64,000 bases of DNA from Oenococcus kitaharae DSM 17330 (lineage in GTDB: Bacteria > Bacillota > Bacilli > Lactobacillales > Lactobacillaceae). Positions 35,115 through 43,393 of this stretch are shown here, piece by piece; within the stretch, counting starts at the first letter, position 1; the number at the start of each line of letters is the position of its first letter. Position numbers and translations under genes: made by a program. The stretch is from assembly GCF_000241055.1 (NCBI RefSeq), contig NZ_CM001398.1, positions 1,225,162 through 1,289,161 on the forward strand. Direction: 5' to 3'. The notes under the pieces were generated by a model, which saw only the letters and a program-made list of their open reading frames with translations, made no database searches and was not told where the DNA came from.

Positions 35115-35843
35115 ATGATGAAATTAGAAAAAATTGATGCGAATACTCTGCATATCATGTTGACCAAGGCTGATCTAGATGATCGCCATGTCTCGATGAT
35201 GGATTTGATGTCCGACCGTAATCAAGTCGAAAGTTTTTTCTATGCAATTTTAGACGAGGCGGATGCAGACCATTCCTTTAGCAATGATGACCAGGTGACC
35301 TTTCAGATTTTGCCGACGGGCAAGCACGGTGTTGAGTTGTTTATCTCGAAAATTGTTGACGATCCGAATATTTCAATCGACGAGAGCGGCAATACGGTAT
35401 TTGCGTTAAAAGACGAGCAGGTAGATCCGGCAGTTTCCAAGCTGCTTTCGGGTTACGACCGTTCATCAGCGGGGCAGAGGAAGACGATCAAACAAAAGAC
35501 TTCAAATTCATCAGTAATGAAGAAAACAGATAGCACACCAAGTACGATCCTGGACAGCTGGTATCTGCTGGCAGACTTTGATGAGTTTTTGAGTGTTGCT
35601 CGCCAAATTGATGCCAGACAGGTTGTCTCTGATCTGTACGAGATTCAAGCACCAAATGTTGATTCACAGACACATCGTGCCTTTCTGCTTCACCTGTTTT
35701 CACGGACGAAAAAAGCACCTGCCATCCAGCTTTTGATGACAGATTTCGGTGTTCGCCTTGATGGCGGCAAGATTCAAGCAGCCGATTTGACCAAACCCAT
35801 TTTCACGAATCTCGCTTTGGAACTTTCAAAACATATTTTTTGA
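35115..35843 (+). CDS. mecA: Adaptor protein MecA
   Basis: MecA links substrates such as ComK/ComX or Spx-type regulators to the ClpC unfoldase for degradation. The 242-aa protein has the N-terminal substrate-binding part (MKLEKIDANTLHIMLTKADLDDRHVSMMDL...FFYAILDEAD) and a C-terminal ClpC-binding domain (WYLLADFDEFLSVARQI...LFSRTKKAP), joined by a charged linker. Two ATGs in a row (35115, 35118) could serve as start. It precedes coiA and pepF, a common order in lactic acid bacteria. Confidence 0.9.
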   Translation: MMKLEKIDANTLHIMLTKADLDDRHVSMMDLMSDRNQVESFFYAILDEADADHSFSNDDQVTFQILPTGKHGVELFISKIVDDPNISIDESGNTVFALKDEQVDPAVSKLLSGYDRSSAGQRKTIKQKTSNSSVMKKTDSTPSTILDSWYLLADFDEFLSVARQIDARQVVSDLYEIQAPNVDSQTHRAFLLHLFSRTKKAPAIQLLMTDFGVRLDGGKIQAADLTKPIFTNLALELSKHIF

Positions 35844-35874
35844 TTTTCAGCTGCTGATATCGTAATAATAATCA

Positions 35875-36963
35875 GTGCTGATTGCGAAGAATCAATCTGG
35901 TGAGTTGATTGAGGCTGACTATGCTATTGCTGGTCAGCTTTTTTCCTGTCCTGGATGCCAGCGGTCATTATGCCTAAAAAAAGGGCAGATCAAAATGCCG
36001 CATTTTGCCCATCAGTCTGGGACGGCTTGCGGTTATTTTTCGGAAAACGAAAGTCAGCTGCATCTAGAGGCTAAAAAGTGTTTGAATCGGATCTTAACCC
36101 AAGCAGGCTATCAAACTCAGCTAGAAAAAGTGTTTCCAGAAATTAAACAACGAGCTGATCTTTGGATCCAAGATGCTCATGGCCGACAGCTGGCAATTGA
36201 ATTTCAGCAAAGCCCGATCAGCGTTGACAAATTAAGACAGCGTACGGCAGGCTATCTGCAACTGGAAATACCTGTGATTTGGATTCTAGGGCCGAATTAT
36301 TTTCGTCAACGCTGGCAAGAAAGGACGATCTTTAAATTCGCCGACGCCAATGACATGATATTCACTTGGGCGCCGTTATTGGATCAATTGACCGTTTACA
36401 GTGGTTTTCAAAAAAATGATTTATCAGTCTTAAAAATGCAGCAGCATCAATACTCTCCGGCGACTTTTTTTGATATTTTTTTGAACGGCCGGCATCGAAC
36501 AGAAAGACGCACCCAGCCGATTTTGTCAAAGAGCAATTTACGTCGAGATCTGCAACAGATGCAGCAGCAGTTAACACTGAAACGATTTTCCTCTGAAATA
36601 ACCCGTCTTGTCTATGAACGAAAACACACAAGTCCAGTCAGTGCGCCATGGCTGGTTCACGGCGGCAATCAGGCCGGATTAAAAGTCAGCAATTGGCACT
36701 GGCGGCTAGCGATGCTTTTGGCTTTAGAGACTGGTTGCGGGCTTGGCCGTCTTTCTCGCAATGCATTTATTAAAGAATTTTCATCCGAGACCTATTTTTA
36801 TGAGCGCAGTTGCGAAAGCCGTTTTTCTCAGCAGGCAGTTGTTAATTTTTTACGAGAATTGTCGGCAGCGGGCTATATTTATCTGAAAAACGCCTATATT
36901 TTAGTGCGGTCGCTTCCGCCATGGCCTGACAATTATCAACAGAAATTGGCACTTTTGCGGTAG
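35875..36963 (+). CDS. coiA: Competence protein CoiA
   Basis: CoiA is induced in competence and helps recombine incoming single-stranded DNA. The 362-aa protein has an N-terminal zinc-finger-like region (FSCPGCQRSLCLKK...MPHFAH), a PD-(D/E)XK-type nuclease core (RADLWIQDAHGRQLAIEFQQSPIS, then PVIWILG) and a variable C-terminal part. The start is GTG at 35875 with little ribosome-binding sequence. Location between mecA and pepF is the usual one. Intact coiA hints at, but does not prove, a natural transformation pathway. Confidence 0.9.
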   Translation: MLIAKNQSGELIEADYAIAGQLFSCPGCQRSLCLKKGQIKMPHFAHQSGTACGYFSENESQLHLEAKKCLNRILTQAGYQTQLEKVFPEIKQRADLWIQDAHGRQLAIEFQQSPISVDKLRQRTAGYLQLEIPVIWILGPNYFRQRWQERTIFKFADANDMIFTWAPLLDQLTVYSGFQKNDLSVLKMQQHQYSPATFFDIFLNGRHRTERRTQPILSKSNLRRDLQQMQQQLTLKRFSSEITRLVYERKHTSPVSAPWLVHGGNQAGLKVSNWHWRLAMLLALETGCGLGRLSRNAFIKEFSSETYFYERSCESRFSQQAVVNFLRELSAAGYIYLKNAYILVRSLPPWPDNYQQKLALLR

Positions 36964-36988
36964 AATAGTTTCAATTAATGGAGGTTTT

Positions 36989-38800
36989 ATGACAGAGAGT
37001 AAAAAACAGATCACTCGTGCTGAGGTGGAAAAAAATCCTTCTCAGACTTGGGATCTGAGCCAGATTTTCAAAACAGATGATGATTGGGAAGCAGCTTTTA
37101 AGCTTTCTGAAGAAAAAGCACAAGCAGTCGCAAAATTGTCCGATACAGTCAAAGACGCGGGCAGCCTACTGACTGCAGTCAAAGCTGTTCTGGATTTATT
37201 CCGTTTAGTAGAAAAAGTCTATGTCTATGCTTCGATGAAATCCGATCAGGACACCAGCAATAATAAATACGCTGCCTTTGATGCACGTGTTGCGGGTTTG
37301 GCAGCTAAATCCGACTCGGCCAGCTCGTTTCTGACCCCGGCGATCATCGCCTTTTCGCCTGAGCAACTGGCATCTTTCTACAAAGATGCACCAGAATTAG
37401 AAGATTATCATCATTTGATTGATACTTTCGCAAAAAAGCGTGATCACACGCTGCCGCCAGCTGAAGAAAAGCTCTTGGCCAGCGCAGGGGATGTTTTCTC
37501 TTCAAGTTCCCAAACATTTAGTACATTGAATGATTCTGATTTGAAATACGGCGATGTCGTTGACGAAAATGGCGATACCGTTCAACTGACACAGGGCCTT
37601 TATTCAACCATGCTGGAATCCAGTGACCGCAAGATTCGCCAGACTGCCTTTACGACTCTGTACGCCGCTTACGGCACTTACAAAAATACCTTTGCTTCAA
37701 CGCTTTATGGGCAGATGAAAGCCGATAATTTCCTTGCCAGTGCCCATCATTTCAAGAGTGCACGCGAAGCTGCCACCTTTAGAAGCGATATTCCAGAAAC
37801 TGTTTTTGAAAGCCTGGTTGCTTCGACTGATGCCCACTTGGCCTTGCTGCACCGCTATGTAGCACTGCGCAAAAAATTATTAGGCGTTTCCGAATTGCAT
37901 ACCTATGACCTCTATACACCAATTACAGGTGATGTTGATTTTCCGGTTGATTTTGAAGGTGCCAAGGCGATTGCGTTAGAAGCTCTTAAGCCATTGGGCG
38001 ACAAATATCTGGCTGGTTTGCAGCGCGAATTCGACGAACGCTGGATTGATGTGCCAGAAAATGCTGGTAAACGGTCAGGTGCCTATTCGGGCGGTGCTTA
38101 TGACACAAATCCCTATGTACTGCTGAATTGGCAAGATACTTTAGACAATATCTTTACTTTGGTTCATGAATCCGGCCATTCGCAGCATTCGTTACTGACT
38201 CGCAGCAATCAGCCATACCAGTATGGTGACTATCCAATCTTTTTGGCTGAGATTGCTTCAACGACTAACGAAATGCTGTTGACTGATTATCTGCTGAAGA
38301 CGCAGACAGATCCGAAGATCAAAGCTTATGTTTTGAATCATTATCTGGACGGTTTTAAAGGAACAGTCTTCCGTCAGACGCAGTTTGCTGAATTTGAGGA
38401 TTGGATGCATAAACAGGCTCAGGCCGGTGTGGCTTTGACTGCTGATGCCTTGTCTAAGTTCTATGGTGATTTGAACAAAAAGTTCTATGGTGATGCGCTC
38501 ACTTTTGATCCGCAGATCGCTTTGGAATGGGCACGAATTCCGCATTTCTACTATGACTACTATGTTTATCAATACGCGACTGGTGAATCGGCCGCTACGA
38601 CGCTTTCACAGGGAATTATCGATGATCCGGAGAAAAATGTTCCGCTTTACTTGGGCTATCTGTCAGCCGGGTCTTCAGATTATCCTTTGAATGTGATTAA
38701 AAAGGCCGGTGTTGACATGGAGAAAACTGATTATCTGGACAAGGCCTTTGCCGTCTTTGAGAATCGTTTGGATGAATTTGAAAAACTCATGTCCAAGTAA
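36989..38800 (+). CDS. pepF: Oligoendopeptidase F (M3 family)
   Basis: A zinc metallopeptidase that cleaves medium-sized peptides in the cytoplasm. The 603-aa length and motifs fit PepF: an N-terminal QTWDLSQIFKTDDDWEAAF, the zinc site HESGH in LVHESGHSQHS with the downstream Glu in FLAEIASTTNEML, and YYVYQYATGESAA near the end. GGAGG precedes the ATG. It follows coiA by 25 bp and probably shares its transcript. Confidence 0.95.
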   Translation: MTESKKQITRAEVEKNPSQTWDLSQIFKTDDDWEAAFKLSEEKAQAVAKLSDTVKDAGSLLTAVKAVLDLFRLVEKVYVYASMKSDQDTSNNKYAAFDARVAGLAAKSDSASSFLTPAIIAFSPEQLASFYKDAPELEDYHHLIDTFAKKRDHTLPPAEEKLLASAGDVFSSSSQTFSTLNDSDLKYGDVVDENGDTVQLTQGLYSTMLESSDRKIRQTAFTTLYAAYGTYKNTFASTLYGQMKADNFLASAHHFKSAREAATFRSDIPETVFESLVASTDAHLALLHRYVALRKKLLGVSELHTYDLYTPITGDVDFPVDFEGAKAIALEALKPLGDKYLAGLQREFDERWIDVPENAGKRSGAYSGGAYDTNPYVLLNWQDTLDNIFTLVHESGHSQHSLLTRSNQPYQYGDYPIFLAEIASTTNEMLLTDYLLKTQTDPKIKAYVLNHYLDGFKGTVFRQTQFAEFEDWMHKQAQAGVALTADALSKFYGDLNKKFYGDALTFDPQIALEWARIPHFYYDYYVYQYATGESAATTLSQGIIDDPEKNVPLYLGYLSAGSSDYPLNVIKKAGVDMEKTDYLDKAFAVFENRLDEFEKLMSK

Positions 38801-38811
38801 CAATATCGCAT

Positions 38812-38838
38812 CAAAAACGGCCATCAGGCTTTTTTTTA
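38812..38838 (+). terminator. Weak terminator after pepF
   Basis: An A-run with GGCC pairs weakly with AGGC and an eight-T run. The stem is short, so termination may be partial. Confidence 0.45.
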
Positions 38839-38917
38839 TTTGCTGATTAATCATGATTTTTCTGGAAAAAACGCGGCAGGGATTAATAATGACTGCTTTT
38901 CCGCTAGAATGGAAGAT

Positions 38918-39715
38918 ATGAAAGTTTGCCTGTTTCCTAATGATCAGCCGCAGTCCTTGGCAGTGGCTGACGTATTAAAAAATAAATTAGAAGCAGCCGG
39001 CCAGGAAGTCTCCAGTCGACAGCCGGATTTGGTGGTTTCAATCGGTGGAGACGGGACTTTTTTGTCAGCGGTTCATCAATTTTCCAATCAATTAGCCAAC
39101 ATTCGTTTTGTTGGCGTACATACGGGGCATTTAGGCTTTTATTCGGACTGGCTTGTAGATGAGCTTGATGACCTGGTTGATAAAATTGCTCATGATCACG
39201 GGCAATTGAACGAATACCCGTTAATGGAAGGTGAAGTTTTTTACGCTGATGGTCAGGTGGCCGAGATATTAGCAGTCAACGAAATCATTTTGAACAGAAT
39301 TACCAATTCATTGGCGATTGATGTTTATATCAATGATGTGCTGTTTGAAAAGTTTCGCGGGGATGGCCTGGCTGTTTCCACGCCGGCTGGTTCTTCAGGC
39401 TATAACAAATCCTTGGGCGGTGCTTTGATTGATCCGGATTTTGCAGCCCTGCAGATGACTGAGATTGCCTCGATCAATAACCGCGTTTACCGGACTCTTG
39501 GTTCGCCGATTATTGTGTCGGCCGATACACGCATTCGTGTTGTCTTGGAAGTGGGGAATTCGACAATTAATTACGATAGTTTCCAATTGCCGCAGGTCGC
39601 CTACAGACAGATTTTATTCAAAATTTCCAAAGAACCATTAAAAATGGCCAATTACAAACAGATTAGTTTTTGGCAGCGTGTCAAAAATTCATTTATCGGA
39701 GACGGTCATCAATGA
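38918..39715 (+). CDS. nadK: NAD kinase
   Basis: Phosphorylates NAD to NADP. From the ATG at 38918 the protein is 265 aa. It shows the NAD kinase signature SIGGDGTFLSAVH (GGDG loop), VHTGHLGFYSDW, AVNEIILNR and the GDGLAVSTPAGSSGYNKSLGGAL block. I choose this start because GGAAGAT lies just ahead and the length then fits; ATGs at 38909 and 38840 are in frame but extend into non-conserved sequence. It overlaps the pseudouridine synthase gene by 4 bp, a frequent pairing in Firmicutes. Confidence 0.94.
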   Translation: MKVCLFPNDQPQSLAVADVLKNKLEAAGQEVSSRQPDLVVSIGGDGTFLSAVHQFSNQLANIRFVGVHTGHLGFYSDWLVDELDDLVDKIAHDHGQLNEYPLMEGEVFYADGQVAEILAVNEIILNRITNSLAIDVYINDVLFEKFRGDGLAVSTPAGSSGYNKSLGGALIDPDFAALQMTEIASINNRVYRTLGSPIIVSADTRIRVVLEVGNSTINYDSFQLPQVAYRQILFKISKEPLKMANYKQISFWQRVKNSFIGDGHQ

Positions 39716-40611
39716 AGTTTTCCTGGGTTTCTGATTTAGACGACATGCAAAAAGTTCGCCTCTTTTTAAAAGCGCGCGGCGTTTCGCATCGAATGTTCTC
39801 ACAGTTAAAACATTTCGGCGGCAAAATCGTTGTTGATGATCATGAGGTCTTCACAAATGATTATGTCAAACCAGGCCAGCAGATCAGCATCTTCATGCCG
39901 GCTGAGAAGGAAAACGGCCAACTGACCGCTGATTTTAAAGATCCGCTTGATGTCGTTTTTGAGGACGACAATTTTTTGCTTATCAATAAAGCACCTTTCG
40001 TGACGACCGTTCCTGGCCATGCTGACCGGCAAACAACTCTTGTCAATATGGTCAAAGCTCATTTGATTACTGAAGAAGCCGAAAGCCTTGTGCCGCATGT
40101 TGTCACGCGTTTGGATCGTGATACAAGCGGACTGGTCTTGCTTGCGAAACATAAATTTGCCCACGCGTTGCTAAATGACGCACTCATGGACCATCACGAC
40201 ATCGAGAAATTTTATCAAGCCTTTGCAGTTGGCGAATTTCCTGAGGATCATGGCATCATCGACCAGCCGATCGGACGCGTTGAAGGCGACTTTATCAGGC
40301 GCCAGGTGCGGCCGGATGGTAAAGAGTCATTGACCGAATATTGGGTGGAAAAACGTTATGACAACTTTACCCAGCTAAAAGTACAGCTGCATACAGGCAG
40401 GACTCACCAAATTCGTGTTCATCTGGCCTGGGCTGGCCATCCTTTAGTGGGTGACGACTTGTATAAGGGCCCAAAATCATCTTTTATTTTTCGCCAGGCC
40501 CTGCATGCTTCGGATTTAACTTTTTTCGATCCTTTTGCAAACAAAAACCAGCATTTTCATGCTGGCCTGCCAGAAGATATTCAGCGTTTGATTGACGCTG
40601 GACATTACTAA
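39712..40611 (+). CDS. RluA/RluD family pseudouridine synthase
   Basis: Converts uridine to pseudouridine in rRNA or tRNA. The 299-aa protein has an N-terminal S4-like part (LKARGVSHRMFSQLKHFGGKIVVDD), the catalytic Asp in PHVVTRLDRDTSGLVLLAK and the GRTHQIRVHLAWAGHPLVGDDLYKG block. The ATG at 39712 overlaps the nadK stop and follows GGAGACGG; an in-frame ATG at 39670 is rejected as internal to nadK. Target position is not decidable by eye. Confidence 0.94.
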   Translation: MKFSWVSDLDDMQKVRLFLKARGVSHRMFSQLKHFGGKIVVDDHEVFTNDYVKPGQQISIFMPAEKENGQLTADFKDPLDVVFEDDNFLLINKAPFVTTVPGHADRQTTLVNMVKAHLITEEAESLVPHVVTRLDRDTSGLVLLAKHKFAHALLNDALMDHHDIEKFYQAFAVGEFPEDHGIIDQPIGRVEGDFIRRQVRPDGKESLTEYWVEKRYDNFTQLKVQLHTGRTHQIRVHLAWAGHPLVGDDLYKGPKSSFIFRQALHASDLTFFDPFANKNQHFHAGLPEDIQRLIDAGHY

Positions 40612-40616
40612 TTTGA

Positions 40617-41633
40617 TTACGCTTGGAAGTAGACGCGAACGGCTTCGGGCACGTAAAAGTCTTTTTGAATCAATGTTAATTCGCCGCTAGTCTTGTCAAT
40701 GGCATAACTAGAGGCGTTATTTGTATTTTGGTTAACGGCAACTAGATAACGGCCGTCCGGTGTGATATTGAAGTCACGCGGAAAATCACCCTCAGTCGGG
40801 ATCTGCTGGATGAGTTTGACATCATTTTCATCGTCTGCAATTTTGAAAACAGCGATTGAATTATAACCGCGATTTGTCGTGTAGATATACTTATAATCGT
40901 CGGATAGGCGGATCGCTGCTGCACCGTTATGTTTTGTCCAGTCAGCCGGAATGGTTGAAATTGTTGAGATTAACTTGAACTTGCCCTCCTGATATTTCAA
41001 AAGGGAAAGCTTTGAAGAAAGTTCGCCTAATAGAAAGGCACGTTTGCCGTCTTCACTAAAACGAATATGGCGGGGGCCAAAGCCGGCTTCTGTCTGAAAG
41101 CGGATCGGCTCTGATAATTTGCCATCCTGAGAAATTTCAAAAGTCAGAACTTCATCTGTTCCTAAATCAACTGCGACCAGACGGTTATCCGGCGTCAGAT
41201 TCGTGAAATGGATATGAGCTGAATCCTGTTCAGCCCTTGGTCCTTTGCCTTCATTTTGAAATTCGTCTGTCTTGACCAATTTTTGGCCGTCAATCTTGAA
41301 AATTGTGATCAAGCCGGTATGATAATTGCCTGTAAACACCAGCTGTCGGCCTTCATCAACAAAAACATATGCTGGTGAAGCACCATCGCTAATCTGCTCG
41401 TCAGTCTTGGTAAAAGGCATCGTCGATGTGTCCCAGACGGAGACACCGCCGCGGCCCCCTTGTTTGTCTACGGCATAGAGCAAGCCTGCGTTTGAAAGTG
41501 CAAAATAGGTCGGAGATCCGATCTGTGCGACGTTTTCCAGGTTATTAAGTTTTCCATCATCTGATAGGAAGGCTTCGTATAGACCCTTGGAATCAGACTT
41601 CGTATAAGTTCCAAATAACAATTTGTAGCTCAT
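40617..41633 (-). CDS. Lactonase family protein, 6-phosphogluconolactonase-like beta-propeller
   Basis: A 338-aa seven-bladed beta-propeller of the Pgl/YkgB lactonase family, expected to hydrolyse 6-phosphogluconolactone in the oxidative pentose phosphate route. Family blocks include LLFGTYTKSDSKGLYEAF, GKGPRAEQDSAHIHFTNLTPDN, GFGPRHIRFSEDGK and IPTEGDFPRDFNITPDGRYLVAVNQ. GAAAGGA precedes the ATG. The role fits heterofermenters, which depend on the phosphoketolase pathway downstream of 6-phosphogluconate. It is convergent with the pseudouridine synthase gene, only 5 bp away. Confidence 0.88.
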   Translation of the reverse strand: MSYKLLFGTYTKSDSKGLYEAFLSDDGKLNNLENVAQIGSPTYFALSNAGLLYAVDKQGGRGGVSVWDTSTMPFTKTDEQISDGASPAYVFVDEGRQLVFTGNYHTGLITIFKIDGQKLVKTDEFQNEGKGPRAEQDSAHIHFTNLTPDNRLVAVDLGTDEVLTFEISQDGKLSEPIRFQTEAGFGPRHIRFSEDGKRAFLLGELSSKLSLLKYQEGKFKLISTISTIPADWTKHNGAAAIRLSDDYKYIYTTNRGYNSIAVFKIADDENDVKLIQQIPTEGDFPRDFNITPDGRYLVAVNQNTNNASSYAIDKTSGELTLIQKDFYVPEAVRVYFQA

Positions 41634-41688
41634 TATTTTTCCTTTCGTGTTACATTACTATTATCATTCATGATAGAGTAAAAGGGAA

Positions 41689-42837
41689 ATGCGATTGAAT
41701 AAAAATGATAGCACCGAACAAAAAAGCTGGTTTTATCGTTGGGTGGTCAATAACCGCTTAGTAGCGGCACTTTTAGTGGTTATTGTGCTTCTCACAGCCA
41801 TCTACATGATGCGCCGAGTCAATTTTATTTTTGAACCAATTTCTGCACTTTTTGCAGCAGTTGGGGCTCCGATGATCACGGCTGGTGTTTTTTACTATTT
41901 GCTAATCCCAATTGTGAATTGGGCCAATCGAAAATTCCGCTTATCCAAACAGACCATTGTTCTGATTATTTTTCTGATTGTGTTTGCCGTTCTGATACTT
42001 GGCGTCATATTCATCGCACCGATTATTCGGACTAATTTTGTTCAATTTGCCAAACATTGGCCTGATTACTATAAACACTGGTCCCGCCAACTATTGGTCT
42101 GGCTGGACTATCCAGCACTGAACCCAATTAAGAACTGGGCATTGGATGCCAACAATAATTTGAATAAGACGATTATTGATTGGTCTCGGAGTTATTTGTC
42201 CAACGGCATTGCCGGTGTCGGTTGGATTACGCACTTTTTGACGATGACGGCTATCACGCTAGTTACTTTTCCTTTTATGCTGTATTACATGCTGAAAGAG
42301 AGTGATAAGTTTCCAAAATATATTTCTCAGTTTTTTCCTGAAAAAACACGTCCAAGCCTCATGGAAGTCTTATATGAAATTAACAAACAGATTTCTGATT
42401 ATTTAAGAGGCCAGATCTTGACTGCACTGGCAGTATCAATTATGTTCATGATCGGCTTTTCAGTCATTGGCCTGCCTTATGGTATTTGGATCGGTTTGCT
42501 AGCCGGGCCTCTGAACCTCATCCCGTACCTAGGTTCTTTTCTCGCTATGGTGCCAGCCATCATCATTGCGCTGCTCGGAAGTACGAATCTCTTATTGGCT
42601 GTCTTGATCGTGTTCGCTATCGAACAGACTTTAGAATCGCGTTTGATTCATCCAAAAATCATGGGTGCTTCGATGCATATTCATCCGGTGACGATTTTGG
42701 TTATTTTATTGGGAGCCGGCGAAATGTTCGGTCTGCTTGGCGTAGCTTTTGGCATTCCGGCTTATGCCGTGCTGAAGGTTTTGATTAGCCGTATTTATCT
42801 ATGGTGGCGCCAAAATTCGGAGCTGTTTAAGTCATGA
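41689..42837 (+). CDS. AI-2E family transporter (UPF0118 membrane protein)
   Basis: A 382-aa polytopic protein of the AI-2 exporter/PerM superfamily. About seven to eight hydrophobic segments are visible, with the conserved late region GLPYGIWIGLLAGPLNLIPYLGSFLAMVPAIIIALLG and IEQTLESRLIHPKIMGASMHIHPVTILVILLGAGEMFGLLGV. Members have been linked to AI-2 export or Na+/H+ antiport; neither can be assigned here. It overlaps trmL by 4 bp. Confidence 0.9.
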   Translation: MRLNKNDSTEQKSWFYRWVVNNRLVAALLVVIVLLTAIYMMRRVNFIFEPISALFAAVGAPMITAGVFYYLLIPIVNWANRKFRLSKQTIVLIIFLIVFAVLILGVIFIAPIIRTNFVQFAKHWPDYYKHWSRQLLVWLDYPALNPIKNWALDANNNLNKTIIDWSRSYLSNGIAGVGWITHFLTMTAITLVTFPFMLYYMLKESDKFPKYISQFFPEKTRPSLMEVLYEINKQISDYLRGQILTALAVSIMFMIGFSVIGLPYGIWIGLLAGPLNLIPYLGSFLAMVPAIIIALLGSTNLLLAVLIVFAIEQTLESRLIHPKIMGASMHIHPVTILVILLGAGEMFGLLGVAFGIPAYAVLKVLISRIYLWWRQNSELFKS

Positions 42838-43340
42838 ACCATATCGTTTTATTCGAGCCGTCTATGCCGGCCAATACTGGGAATATTGCCCGTACAGCGA
42901 CGGCCATTAATGCACGGCTGCACCTGATCAAGCCTTTAGGCTTTGATTTGGACGACAAGAAAGTGGTTCGAGCAGGTTTAGATTACTGGAAAAATGTTGA
43001 TATTACTCTGCACGAAAATTTACCTGCTTTTTTATCGACTATCAATAATGCCCAGCTCTTTCTCGTATCCAAGTATGCCGAAAAGTCCTACGATCAGATA
43101 GATTATTCGGACAGCAGCCAAGACCGTTATTTTTTATTTGGCAATGAGGCTTATGGCCTGCCGGAGATATTTATGCGCAGGAATCCGGAAAAGGCAATTC
43201 GTATCCCGCAAAATGATCAGCATGTGCGATCTTTGAACCTCAGTAATTCTGTGGCAATTGTCTTATATGAGGTCTTGCGCCAACAGAATTTCATCGGTTT
43301 GGAACGTGAACATCTTTATGAACAGGACAAGTTAAAGTAA
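42834..43340 (+). CDS. trmL: tRNA (cytidine(34)-2'-O)-methyltransferase TrmL
   Basis: A SPOUT-class methyltransferase modifying the wobble base of tRNA-Leu. The 168-aa protein begins HIVLFEPSMPANTGNIARTATA and carries the knot motifs YFLFGNEAYGLPE and IRIPQNDQHVRSLNLSNSVAIVLYE. Length is typical. It overlaps the transporter gene upstream, then ftsK follows after 53 bp. Confidence 0.95.
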   Translation: MNHIVLFEPSMPANTGNIARTATAINARLHLIKPLGFDLDDKKVVRAGLDYWKNVDITLHENLPAFLSTINNAQLFLVSKYAEKSYDQIDYSDSSQDRYFLFGNEAYGLPEIFMRRNPEKAIRIPQNDQHVRSLNLSNSVAIVLYEVLRQQNFIGLEREHLYEQDKLK

Positions 43341-43393
43341 ACCTTAAGGCATTTTTAACTGAACCTGTTTTTTTATAGACTTAACTGTGGACT

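Noticed and set aside
42486..42788. 100-aa plus-strand frame inside the AI-2E transporter gene
   Set aside because: Wholly contained in the +1 frame of a clear membrane protein gene; no start signal.
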